Positions 1-6,362 of a stretch of DNA of 7,208 bases are shown here, piece after piece (position 1 is the first letter of the stretch; each line of letters opens with the position of its first letter). The stretch lies in NCBI GenBank assembly GCA_001804165.1, contig MHFL01000012.1, forward strand, positions 11,488-18,695, read 5' to 3'. Source of the stretch: Omnitrophica bacterium RIFCSPLOWO2_01_FULL_45_10 (lineage in GTDB: Bacteria; Omnitrophota; Gorgyraeia; 2-01-FULL-45-10). The notes beneath the pieces were generated by a model. It did no database searches, was not told the DNA's origin, and worked only from the letters and a program-made list of their open reading frames with translations. A program made the position numbers and the translations under genes.

Positions 1-855
1 AAGGTTCCTCATATACTCGTAATGACAGCGACGCCGATACCGAGGACCCTTGCGCTCACCGTCTACGGCGACCTCGACATCTCCTTAATAAAAGAACTGC
101 CGAAGGGCAGGAAGCAAATATCTACATATTGGGTTGAGGAGGAAAAGAGGGGCGAGGTTTATAATTTCATAAAGGAAGAATTGGACAAAGGCCGTCAGGC
201 GTATGTGATATGCCCTCTGATAGAAAAAGGCGTGGGGCCGAGGGTGAAGGGCGAAGGGGCGCTGGAGATGTTCGAACGGCTTAGGGCGGAGGTATTTTCA
301 AATTATGAAGTCGGATTGCTGCATGGAAGGATGGCGTCTCGGGAAAAAGAGAGAGTAATGAAAGATTTCAAGAAAGGGAAGATTCAGGTCCTCGTCTCGA
401 CAATTGTGATTGAAGTTGGAATAGATGTTCCGAACGCGACCGTGATGTTGATAGAAAATGCCGAAAGATTCGGTCTTGCTCAACTCCATCAATTGAGAGG
501 CAGGATCGGACGGGGCGAGCATGAATCATATTGCGTAATGCTCGCGGATCCGAAAACTGAAGAGGCAAGACAAAGACTCAAGGCCATTGAGGGGACACTG
601 GACGGTTTTCAAATCGCGCAAGCCGACCTCGATATTCGCGGGCCGGGCGAGTTTTTTGGCTTGCGTCAGCACGGCCTGCCGGAGATAAGGTTCGGCAATA
701 TCATAAAGGACTTCGAAATAATGGAGCGGGCGAGAAAAGAGGCGTTCGCCCTCGTGACGAGGGATCCTAATTTAATGGAGGAACATCACAGGTTATTGAG
801 GGAGAAGTTGGCAGCCAGATTCACGGGGAAATTGGACCTGATTCGAGTCGCGTAG
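1..855 (+). CDS. recG: ATP-dependent DNA helicase RecG, C-terminal part (5' end outside window)
   Basis: RecG is a superfamily 2 helicase that remodels stalled replication forks and branched recombination intermediates. The reading frame is open from base 1, so the ATG at 22 is internal. The visible 284 residues begin just before helicase motif III (TATPIPRT, fragment residues 9-16). Then come the second RecA-like domain with LLHGRM near residue 106, motif V (STIVIEVGIDVP, about 133-144) and motif VI (QLHQLRGRIGRG, about 161-172). The RecG-specific C-terminal region follows, with DLDIRGPGEFFGLRQHGLPE at about 209-228. The wedge domain and motifs I-II, roughly 400 residues in the family, lie upstream. 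No frameshift is seen. The stop is TAG at 853-855, and rsmD follows after 31 bases. Identity is secure; the family context is from general knowledge. Confidence 0.97.
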   Translation, partial: KVPHILVMTATPIPRTLALTVYGDLDISLIKELPKGRKQISTYWVEEEKRGEVYNFIKEELDKGRQAYVICPLIEKGVGPRVKGEGALEMFERLRAEVFSNYEVGLLHGRMASREKERVMKDFKKGKIQVLVSTIVIEVGIDVPNATVMLIENAERFGLAQLHQLRGRIGRGEHESYCVMLADPKTEEARQRLKAIEGTLDGFQIAQADLDIRGPGEFFGLRQHGLPEIRFGNIIKDFEIMERARKEAFALVTRDPNLMEEHHRLLREKLAARFTGKLDLIRVA

Positions 856-886
856 GAGAGGTTGTGTATGGTATAAAAGGAATGTT

Positions 887-1453
887 ATGCGGATAATAGG
901 CGGAGAATACAGGAGTCGGCTCATCCAGATGCCGAAGGGCGTAGAGATAAGGCCGACACAGGATAAGGTCCGAGAGGCGGTATTCAATATATTGGGTGAT
1001 GTCAGCGGGAAAACAGTCCTCGACCTATTCGCGGGAAGCGGCGCTTTTGGCATAGAGGCCCTCTCAAGAGGGGGAGTCAATGCCGCGTTTGTAGAGAACA
1101 ACCCTAAATGCATTGAGGTCATAAGACGCAATCTCGAATACTTGGAAATTCCTGACGGTAATTATAATATAATAAGGGCCAATGCGTTGAGTGTGCTGAC
1201 ACGGCTCGAAAAAGAGGGCCCAAGGTTCGATTTGGCCTTTATGGATCCGCCTTACCATAGGGGTTTGGCCAAAAAGTGCTTGATAAATATAGACTCTTAT
1301 GATATATTATCGCCCATTGGCAGGGTCATTGTTGAGCATTTTAAGAAGGAGACGTTGAATAATGACCTCAAGACGCTTGTCTTTGAAAAAGAGCGGGTCT
1401 ATGGTGATACGGTAATTACGATATTCAGACGAATCTATGAGAGGGGAAAATAA
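887..1453 (+). CDS. rsmD: 16S rRNA (guanine(966)-N2)-methyltransferase RsmD
   Basis: RsmD transfers a methyl group from S-adenosylmethionine to N2 of G966 (E. coli numbering) of 16S rRNA during 30S assembly. The 188-residue product has the usual family length. It starts with MRIIGGEYR and has the conserved RPTQDKVREAVFNIL at residues 22-36. The SAM-binding loop LDLFAGSGAFGIEALSRG is at 45-62, an acidic residue in FVENN at 70, and the catalytic DPPY at 120-123. The ATG at 887 is preceded by AAAAGGA at 875-881, five bases upstream. An earlier ATG at 868 reads only two codons before a stop. The gene sits between recG and coaD; rsmD-coaD is a common bacterial pairing. Its last codons run into a purine-rich tract that continues to the coaD start. 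Confidence 0.96.
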   Translation: MRIIGGEYRSRLIQMPKGVEIRPTQDKVREAVFNILGDVSGKTVLDLFAGSGAFGIEALSRGGVNAAFVENNPKCIEVIRRNLEYLEIPDGNYNIIRANALSVLTRLEKEGPRFDLAFMDPPYHRGLAKKCLINIDSYDILSPIGRVIVEHFKKETLNNDLKTLVFEKERVYGDTVITIFRRIYERGK

Positions 1454-1475
1454 GGGAGATGAGGGGGAGGAAGGG
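1443..1475 (+). promoter_or_regulatory. putative G-quadruplex in purine-rich rsmD-coaD junction
   Basis: Bases 1439-1504 contain no C and only five T. Within this tract the G runs read GGGG (1443-1446), 7 bases, GGG (1454-1456), 6 bases, GGGGG (1463-1467), 5 bases, GGG (1473-1475). This meets the canonical pattern of four runs of three or more G with loops of up to seven bases. It lies on the mRNA-sense strand, covers the rsmD stop codon (1451-1453) and includes the candidate coaD ribosome-binding sequences. That it folds or regulates coaD is inference; the pattern itself is seen directly. Confidence 0.4.
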
Positions 1476-1477
1476 AG
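1471..1477 (+). promoter_or_regulatory. probable coaD ribosome binding site
   Basis: AAGGGAG ends 11 bases before the TTG start at 1489. A stronger match, GGAGGA at 1466-1471, ends 17 bases before the start, which is longer than usual. AAGGG at 1484-1488 touches the start codon and is too close. The most usable site therefore overlaps the last G run of the putative quadruplex. The choice among these purine-rich sites is uncertain. Confidence 0.5.
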
Positions 1478-1488
1478 AAAGATAAGGG

Positions 1489-1992
1489 TTGAAAAGGGGA
1501 AGAATAGCGGTATATCCGGGGACATTTGACCCCGTAACGTTCGGACATATAGACGTTATCAAGAGGGCCGCGAAGATATTCGATAAGGTGATAGTCGCTG
1601 TGGCTCAAAGCGTCCAGAAAGGGACCCTCTTCAGCGTTGAAGAACGGGTCGGCATGTTGAAAGAGAGCGTGAAAAGGATCCCGAATGTTGAGATTGAGGA
1701 TTTTGGCGGCCTCGTTGTCGATTATGTTAAAAAAACGGGCTCAAGCGTGATGATAAGGGGCTTGAGGATGCTGTCGGACTTCGAATACGAATTCCAGATG
1801 GCGCTGACCAATCGAAAATTAGCCGCAAAGATAGAGACGATATTCATGATGCCTCGCGAAGAGTATTCATACGTGTCAAGTAAACTCATGAAAGAGGCGG
1901 CCGCCCTCGGCGCGGATGTCGGAAAATTCATACCGAAGAAGGCCGCGGCCGCGCTAAAGAAGAAATTGGCGGAAAGAAGGAATGAGATTTGA
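1489..1992 (+). CDS. coaD: pantetheine-phosphate adenylyltransferase (PPAT, CoaD), TTG start
   Basis: CoaD joins 4'-phosphopantetheine and ATP to give dephospho-CoA and pyrophosphate, the penultimate step of CoA synthesis in the cytoplasm. The 167-residue product matches the family (about 160). It has the N-terminal nucleotidyltransferase signature AVYPGTFDPVTFGH at residues 7-20, with the T-x-G-H nucleotide-binding motif as T17-F-G-H20. It also has IRGLR at 89-93, DFEYEFQMALTNR at 97-109, ETIFMMP at 116-122 and the ISSS-like SYVSSKLMKE at 127-136. The start must be TTG 1489: an in-frame TAA stands at 1483-1485 and the conserved region begins six codons later with no ATG before it. The 3' end overlaps pta by four bases (TTGA), which suggests translational coupling. 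CoA supply fits the acetyl-CoA-using genes downstream. Confidence 0.96.
   Translation: MKRGRIAVYPGTFDPVTFGHIDVIKRAAKIFDKVIVAVAQSVQKGTLFSVEERVGMLKESVKRIPNVEIEDFGGLVVDYVKKTGSSVMIRGLRMLSDFEYEFQMALTNRKLAAKIETIFMMPREEYSYVSSKLMKEAAALGADVGKFIPKKAAAALKKKLAERRNEI
1975..1981 (+). promoter_or_regulatory. pta ribosome binding site inside coaD
   Basis: AGAAGGA lies in the last coaD codons and ends seven bases before the TTG start of pta at 1989. The spacing is near ideal and supports TTG as the true start. An ATG at 1982 is out of frame with pta. Confidence 0.7.
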
Positions 1993-2972
1993 GCATTCTC
2001 GATGACATAAGAAAGCGCGCGGTCAAGTGTTCGAAAAAAATTGTCCTGCCGGAGAGCGAAGACGCGAGAACGCTTGACGCGATTAATATTATATTAAATA
2101 AAAAAATGACCAAAATTATTTTGGTCGGCGAAGAATCTTTAAGCAGGAAGATAAAGGGCAAAAATTTAAGCGGCATCGAGATTATAAATCCTACAAAATA
2201 TAGAGATTTAGAAGCCCTCATATCCAAATATTACGAATTGAGAAAACATAAAGGCATAACGATTGAAGAGGCCCGCGACGCGGTAATGAATAATTTTTTG
2301 ATTTTCGGCGCGATGCTCGTCAGGGCAGGCGCCGCGGACGGATTTGTGGCCGGAGCGAACAATACGACAGCTGACGTTATCCGTTGCGGGTTGAGATGCC
2401 TTGAGATAGATAAGAATATAGGAGTGGTATCAGGCGCGTTTTTGATGGAAGTTCCCGATCCAGATTACGGCGAAAAGGGCGTCTTCGTATTCTCAGATTG
2501 CGCCGTTAACGTAGAGCCGGACGCAAAACAGTTGGCCGGCATCGCGGTATCGGCAGCGGGCCTATTTAAGCAATTAGTGGGGCCTGAGCCGAGGGTCGCT
2601 CTTTTGAGTTATTCGTCCAAGGGCAGCGCCAAGGGCCCTTTGGTCGAAAAAGTGAAAGAGGCGCTAAAGTTAGCGAGGACGATTTCACCCGGTATTTTAA
2701 TAGACGGCGAACTTCAGGCGGACAGCGCCATAGTGCCGGAGGTCGCCTTAAAGAAGTCCGCCGCGAGCGAGGTTGCCGGGAGGGCAAATGTCCTGATATT
2801 CCCGGATTTGAATTCAGGAAATATCGGGTACAAATTAATACAACGGCTCGCCAACGCCAGGGCCATAGGGCCGCTTCTTCAGGGATTTACAAGGCCGGCC
2901 AGCGATCTATCGAGAGGATGCTCCGTGGATGACATCGTTGATGCCGCGGCAATCATAGCGGTAAGGGCTTAG
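1989..2972 (+). CDS. pta: phosphate acetyltransferase (short form), TTG start
   Basis: Pta reversibly converts acetyl-CoA and phosphate to acetyl phosphate and CoA. With AckA it forms the acetate-producing, ATP-yielding pathway or runs in reverse to activate acetate. The 327-residue product is the short single-domain type, without the N-terminal regulatory domains of enterobacterial Pta. Visible family blocks are KIVLPE (17-22), DGFVAGANNTTADVIR (117-132), FSDCAVNVEPDAKQLA (168-183), LLSYSSKGSAKG (205-216), DGELQADSA (239-247) and IFPDLNSGNIGYKLIQR (270-286). In LSRGCSVDD (307-315), S308, R309 and D315 correspond to the CoA-binding and catalytic Ser, Arg and Asp known from Methanosarcina Pta. 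TTG 1989 is forced: TGA 1983-1985 is in frame just upstream, and no other start precedes KIVLPE. The first third is richer in A and T than the rest. ackA follows with no spacer. Confidence 0.96.
   Translation: MSILDDIRKRAVKCSKKIVLPESEDARTLDAINIILNKKMTKIILVGEESLSRKIKGKNLSGIEIINPTKYRDLEALISKYYELRKHKGITIEEARDAVMNNFLIFGAMLVRAGAADGFVAGANNTTADVIRCGLRCLEIDKNIGVVSGAFLMEVPDPDYGEKGVFVFSDCAVNVEPDAKQLAGIAVSAAGLFKQLVGPEPRVALLSYSSKGSAKGPLVEKVKEALKLARTISPGILIDGELQADSAIVPEVALKKSAASEVAGRANVLIFPDLNSGNIGYKLIQRLANARAIGPLLQGFTRPASDLSRGCSVDDIVDAAAIIAVRA
2108..2126 (+). repeat. short perfect inverted repeat inside pta
   Basis: GACCAAAAT, one unpaired T, then ATTTTGGTC form a 19-base odd palindrome in an A/T-rich stretch (about 2082-2126). 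As RNA it could form an eight-pair stem with a three-base loop. It encodes the conserved TKIILV segment, so it may be chance. No T run follows, so it is not a terminator. Confidence 0.4.
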
Positions 2973-4112
2973 ATGTTAATATTAGTTATAAATTGCGGCA
3001 GTTCGTCCGTGAAATATCAGTTATTCGATATAACCGGACAGGATTATAATAGATCTTTGGCGCCACTGGCAAAGGGCCTCATAGAGCGAATAGGCCGGGC
3101 ATCCTCATGTCGCGACCATTACGCTGCGATCAATATAATCGTTGAGAAGTTGATAGACAGGCGCCACGGGGTAATCTCTTCTAAAAGCGAAATCAAAGGT
3201 ATAGGGCATAGAGTAGTTCATGGCGGTGAAGAATTTAAACACTCGACTCTTATAACCAAAAAGGTTATAGATTCAATTGAAAAGTACAGCGAGATCGCGC
3301 CGCTGCATAACCCGCCGTCGCTTTCAGGGATAAGGGGCTGCGCCAAGATCTTAAAAGGAATCCCGCAGGCAGCGGTCTTTGACACATCTTTTCATCAGAC
3401 CATGAAGCCGGAGGCCTTTTTATACGGCCTCTCCTTTAAATATTATAAGAAATACGGGATAAGAAAATACGGCTTTCATGGGACGAGCCATAGATACGTT
3501 GCCGAAAAGACCGCGAGAAAATTAGGCCGCTCATTGAATAGTCTGAAGATAATCACTTGCCATTTGGGAAACGGATGCAGCATGGCCGCTGTTGACAGAG
3601 GTATATCTGTTGACACATCCATGGGATTCACGCCGCTCGAAGGCCTTTTGATGGGAACCCGTTCAGGCGATATGGACCCCGCGGTTATTCTCTATCTTCT
3701 TAAAAAAGAAAGGATGTCGTTAGAGCGCATGGGCGACATACTTAATAAGGAGAGCGGCCTTTTGGGAATCTCGGGTGTGAGCAACGATATGCGGGACCTG
3801 GTAAAGACCGTAGGCCGTAGGCCGAAGACCAGAGACCGGAAATCCGCAAGGGCGAGATTAGCGATTGAGATGTTCGTTTATAGAATTAAAAAATATATCG
3901 GCGCGTATCAGGCGGCGATGGCCGGATTAGACGCGGTAGTGTTTACAGGCGGAATAGGCGAAAACCATCCGTGGCTCGTCAGGCGCATTGAGAATGATTT
4001 GAAGAATGTGGTCGCGAGGAGAACGAAGTTCTTGGTGATACCGACGAACGAAGAGCTTTTAATCGCGAAAGATACGTACAATGTTGTAAGGAGGAACGAT
4101 GCCAAATCCTAA
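2973..4112 (+). CDS. ackA: acetate kinase, compact variant
   Basis: AckA transfers phosphate between acetyl phosphate and ADP, giving acetate and ATP, and completes the Pta-AckA pathway. The 379 residues keep all hallmark sites: N7, S10, S12 and K14 in INCGSSSVK, R80 in GHRVVHGG, D137 in FDTSFHQ, H169 in GFHGTSH, H197 in CHLGNG, R230 in MGTRSGDMD, the GGIGEN loop at 326-331, and E360 in IPTNEE. These match the catalytic positions established for Methanosarcina AckA. Compared from memory with Bacillus AckA, about 16 residues are missing after ERIG (41) and about 20 between GIGEN and IPTNEE. About seven are added near 281-289, over a heptamer repeat. The ATG abuts the pta stop (TAG|ATG); AAGGG at 2963-2967 is a fair ribosome site. 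The 3' end overlaps rpmF by 14 bases. With every catalytic residue present, an active enzyme is likely. Confidence 0.95.
   Translation: MLILVINCGSSSVKYQLFDITGQDYNRSLAPLAKGLIERIGRASSCRDHYAAINIIVEKLIDRRHGVISSKSEIKGIGHRVVHGGEEFKHSTLITKKVIDSIEKYSEIAPLHNPPSLSGIRGCAKILKGIPQAAVFDTSFHQTMKPEAFLYGLSFKYYKKYGIRKYGFHGTSHRYVAEKTARKLGRSLNSLKIITCHLGNGCSMAAVDRGISVDTSMGFTPLEGLLMGTRSGDMDPAVILYLLKKERMSLERMGDILNKESGLLGISGVSNDMRDLVKTVGRRPKTRDRKSARARLAIEMFVYRIKKYIGAYQAAMAGLDAVVFTGGIGENHPWLVRRIENDLKNVVARRTKFLVIPTNEELLIAKDTYNVVRRNDAKS
3808..3842 (+). repeat. degenerate seven-base tandem repeat in ackA
   Basis: Two exact copies of CCGTAGG (3808-3814, 3815-3821) are followed by diverged copies CCGAAGA, CCAGAGA and CCGGAAA, each seven bases and starting with CC. 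The repeat falls where AckA has about seven extra, mostly basic residues (around GRRPKTRDR, 281-289). Three repeat units equal 21 bases or seven codons, so slippage could have made the insertion without breaking the frame. Confidence 0.55.
4087..4094 (+). promoter_or_regulatory. consensus Shine-Dalgarno site for rpmF within ackA
   Basis: TAAGGAGG is a full match to the anti-Shine-Dalgarno consensus and ends four bases before ATG 4099. It also encodes part of the VVRRN tail of AckA, and it is the strongest ribosome site in the window. It suits the high expression expected of a ribosomal protein and fixes the rpmF start. Confidence 0.85.
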
Positions 4113-4296
4113 AAGGAAAAATTCTAAGGCAAGGCGCGACAAACGAAGGGGCGCGAACAGTAAAGTGTTTGCCATTAATCTTTCAGTCTGCCCCCAGTGC
4201 AATAAACCGCGGCTTCCGCACAGGGTCTGCCCTCACTGCGGTTATTATAACGGCAAGCCGATTATAGTAGTAGAAGCGAAAGAAGAGAAAAAATAA
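4099..4296 (+). CDS. rpmF: 50S ribosomal protein L32 (bL32), zinc-binding form
   Basis: bL32 is a small basic protein of the large ribosomal subunit. The 65-residue product has the family N-terminus PNPKRKNSKARRDKRRG and a zinc ribbon with C31-x-x-C34 and C44-x-x-C47 (CPQC and CPHCGYYNG). It therefore belongs to the cysteine-containing form, not the zinc-free paralog type. The middle SVCPQCNKPRLPHRVCPHCGYY region is typical. The ATG is fixed by the TAAGGAGG four bases upstream and lies 14 bases inside the ackA end. rpmF before plsX-fabH is one of the most widespread gene orders in bacteria. The usual upstream partner yceD (DUF177) is absent; ackA takes that place. The gene ends in a lysine/glutamate tail, then an 81-base spacer. 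Confidence 0.97.
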   Translation: MPNPKRKNSKARRDKRRGANSKVFAINLSVCPQCNKPRLPHRVCPHCGYYNGKPIIVVEAKEEKK

Positions 4297-4317
4297 CTGA
4301 CTTCGGAACATTTCAAT

Positions 4318-4345
4318 GGTAGGGCAGGTTTAAACCTGCCCTACC
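4318..4345. repeat. perfect 28-base palindrome in rpmF-plsX spacer
   Basis: The half-site GGTAGGGCAGGTTT is followed directly by its exact reverse complement, with TTTAAA at the centre. CTTCGG at 4301-4306 can also pair with CCGAAG at 4344-4349, giving an alternative outer pairing that competes for the last two bases. As RNA it makes a stem of about 12 pairs with a four-base loop. No T run follows on either strand, so it is not a classic intrinsic terminator. It resembles dispersed GTAGGG-type intergenic palindromes of other bacterial genomes (recalled, not searched). A role in attenuation, mRNA processing or protein binding is possible. The rest of the 4297-4377 spacer shows no convincing promoter. 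Confidence 0.75.
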
Positions 4346-4377
4346 GAAGGATTCAAAAAATTGAGGAAAAATTCCGT

Positions 4378-5367
4378 ATGAAGATAGCGATTGACGCGAT
4401 GGGCTCAGATAAGGCGCCTGCGGTAGAGGTTGAAGGCGCTGTGCAGGCGGTTGAGGAGTACGGATACGACCTCCTGCTCGTAGGAGACGAGTCGCGCATA
4501 CACGAAGAATTAAAAAAATACAAAAATAATTCGGGAAAATTGGCGGTAAAACATGCGTCCGAAGTCATCGAGATGAATGAACCCGCGGCAATATCCGTCA
4601 GACGCAAAAGAAACTCTTCCGTGGTCATCGGTTTGGACGCCTTGAAGAAGGGCGAGGCGGATGCCTTCGTCTCCGCGGGCAATACAGGGGCGGTCGTTTG
4701 CGCGGCCACATTATCTCTGCGGCTCCTGCCCGCTATCGAGAGGCCGGGCATAGCGCTCGTTATACCAAGCCTCTCCGGCGCGTCTCTTATAATAGATGTC
4801 GGCGCGAATATAAATCCGAAACCGATTCATCTATTGCAATATGGGATAATGGCGGACGCCTATTCAAGATACATACTGCATAAGAAAAATCCGTCCGTCG
4901 GCCTTCTTAACGTTGGGGAAGAGGAATCCAAGGGCACAGAATTTATAAAAGAGGCGCACACGCTTTTGAGCGAGTCCAAATTGAACTTCATCGGAAATAT
5001 CGAGGGCCGGGATATCTACTCGGGAAAAGCGGACATTGTCCTGTGCGACGGATTCGTCGGCAACGTCATCCTGAAAGTTTCTGAAAGCGTGGTCGACACC
5101 ATCATGCAGTTGTTAAAGGCGGAGATTAAATCGAGCATAATCGCGACGCTCGGAGCCGCCCTCTCAAGTTCGGCATTCACTGAGCTTAAAAAGAAGATGG
5201 ACTATTCTGAATACGGCGGAGCGCCGCTCCTGGGCGTTGACGGAAGGTGTATAATATGTCACGGCTCGTCGAACCCGAAGGCAATAAAGAACGCGATAAG
5301 AGTGGCCGCTGAATTTATTAAAGAGGATGTCAATAAGCATATAGTTGAGGAATTGGAGAGTTATTGA
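4378..5367 (+). CDS. plsX: phosphate acyltransferase PlsX
   Basis: PlsX makes acyl phosphate from acyl-ACP and phosphate; the membrane enzyme PlsY then uses it to acylate glycerol-3-phosphate in phospholipid synthesis. PlsX is a peripheral, soluble enzyme. The 329 residues cover the full family length. Motifs are AIDAMGSDKAP (4-14, with S in place of the usual second G of MGGD), EVIEMNEPA (62-70), SAGNTGA (99-105), DVGANINPKP (140-149), LLNVGEEESKG (176-186), FIGNIEGRD (204-212), VLCDGFVGNVILK (221-233) and YGGAPLLGVDG (279-289). GAGGA at 4363-4367 lies ten bases before ATG 4378. The fold is distantly related to Pta, but the motifs are clearly PlsX. The gene follows the palindrome spacer and ends three bases before fabH. 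Confidence 0.97.
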   Translation: MKIAIDAMGSDKAPAVEVEGAVQAVEEYGYDLLLVGDESRIHEELKKYKNNSGKLAVKHASEVIEMNEPAAISVRRKRNSSVVIGLDALKKGEADAFVSAGNTGAVVCAATLSLRLLPAIERPGIALVIPSLSGASLIIDVGANINPKPIHLLQYGIMADAYSRYILHKKNPSVGLLNVGEEESKGTEFIKEAHTLLSESKLNFIGNIEGRDIYSGKADIVLCDGFVGNVILKVSESVVDTIMQLLKAEIKSSIIATLGAALSSSAFTELKKKMDYSEYGGAPLLGVDGRCIICHGSSNPKAIKNAIRVAAEFIKEDVNKHIVEELESY

Positions 5368-5370
5368 GAC

Positions 5371-6360
5371 ATGTGCGAGAATAAGAAAGTCGGAATAATA
5401 GGATTAGGGGCGTATCTTCCCGAAAGGGTCCTGACCAATAAAGAATTGGAGAAAATGGTCGATACCACAGACGAATGGATCACGACCCGCACAGGCATAA
5501 AAGAGCGCAGGATCGCCCGGGATGATGAGGCGACAAGCGACATGGCTGTAGAGGCCGCGAAGAGGGCGCTCGATGACGCGCGCCTGAAGCCGCAGGATAT
5601 AGACTTAATCATAGTCGCGACAATAACACCTGACATGTTCTTTCCCGCTACAGCGTGCCTCGTTCAGGCAAAGATCGGCGCAAGGACAGTTCCGGCCTTT
5701 GATGTGAGTGTGGCATGCTCCGGGTTCATATATGGGCTCGCCATCGCGAATCAGTTTATCAGCTCCGGCACATACAAACACGCGCTCGTCATCGCGGCCG
5801 AGAAACTCTCGTCGATAACGGACTGGTCGGACCGTTCTACGTGCGTCCTCTTTGGAGACGGGTCGGGCGCGGCGGTTTTAGGGCCCGTGGAGAAGGGTGG
5901 GATATTATCGGTCTATCTGGGCGCGGATGGGAAGAAAGGCGAACTGATAAAACTGCCGGCAGGCGGCTCGAGAATACCGGCGACAAAAAAGTCAATCGAG
6001 GACGGCCTGCACTTTGTGAAGATGAACGGCGCAGAACTCTTCAAGCATGCCGTTAAGATCATGGCCGACGCGGCGCTCGAGGCGACAAGGCCCTTAGGGT
6101 TGAAGGCCGAGGACATAAGTTTAGTCATCCCGCACCAGGCAAACATAAGGATACTTAACGCGGTCGCGAAGAGGATGGGCTTATCGAAAGAGAAGATATA
6201 TCTCAATATTGATAAGTACGGAAATATGTCGGCGGCATCAAGCGCTGTCGCATTGGTAGACGCCGTTAAAGAAGGCAGGATCAAAAAGGGCGATAAGGTT
6301 CTCCTCGACGCGTTCGGCGGCGGCCTGACGTGGGGAGCGATTGTCCTTGAGTGGACTTAA
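5371..6360 (+). CDS. fabH: beta-ketoacyl-ACP synthase III FabH
   Basis: FabH condenses acetyl-CoA (or another short acyl-CoA) with malonyl-ACP to give acetoacetyl-ACP, the first step of type II fatty acid synthesis. The 329 residues have the thiolase-fold layout and the full catalytic triad: C116 in VSVACSGF, H255 in IPHQANIR and N285 in KYGNMSAASS. Other family blocks are TTDEWITTRTGIKERRIA (32-49), ATITPDMFFPATACLVQ (83-99), LFGDGSGAAVL (160-170) and the C-terminal AFGGGLTWGAIVLEW (314-328). GGAGAG at 5355-5360, inside plsX, lies ten bases before ATG 5371. Placement after plsX and before fabD is standard. Primer preference (straight or branched chain) cannot be judged from the motifs. Pta and CoaD upstream act on the same acetyl-CoA pool. 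Confidence 0.97.
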   Translation: MCENKKVGIIGLGAYLPERVLTNKELEKMVDTTDEWITTRTGIKERRIARDDEATSDMAVEAAKRALDDARLKPQDIDLIIVATITPDMFFPATACLVQAKIGARTVPAFDVSVACSGFIYGLAIANQFISSGTYKHALVIAAEKLSSITDWSDRSTCVLFGDGSGAAVLGPVEKGGILSVYLGADGKKGELIKLPAGGSRIPATKKSIEDGLHFVKMNGAELFKHAVKIMADAALEATRPLGLKAEDISLVIPHQANIRILNAVAKRMGLSKEKIYLNIDKYGNMSAASSAVALVDAVKEGRIKKGDKVLLDAFGGGLTWGAIVLEWT

Positions 6361-6362
6361 AA

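Noticed and set aside
22..24. ATG at 22 as the start of a short helicase gene
   Set aside because: The frame is open to base 1 and the upstream codons KVPHILV are conserved RecG sequence before TATPIPRT, so the gene starts outside the window.
862..880. TATAAA-like sequence before rsmD as a promoter
   Set aside because: There is no suitably spaced -35 element, and AAAAGGA here serves better as the rsmD ribosome site.
793..1131. Minus-strand open frame across the recG-rsmD junction
   Set aside because: It overlaps the conserved coding of both genes, has low-complexity content and no plausible ribosome site; it is a shadow.
4318..4377. Intrinsic terminator after rpmF
   Set aside because: The hairpin is strong but the bases after it are GAAGGATTCAAAAAA, not a T run. 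The reverse strand also lacks one.
5715..6056. Plus-strand open frame of 113 codons inside fabH
   Set aside because: It is out of frame with fabH across the FabH active-site region. It is arginine-rich and has no family features.
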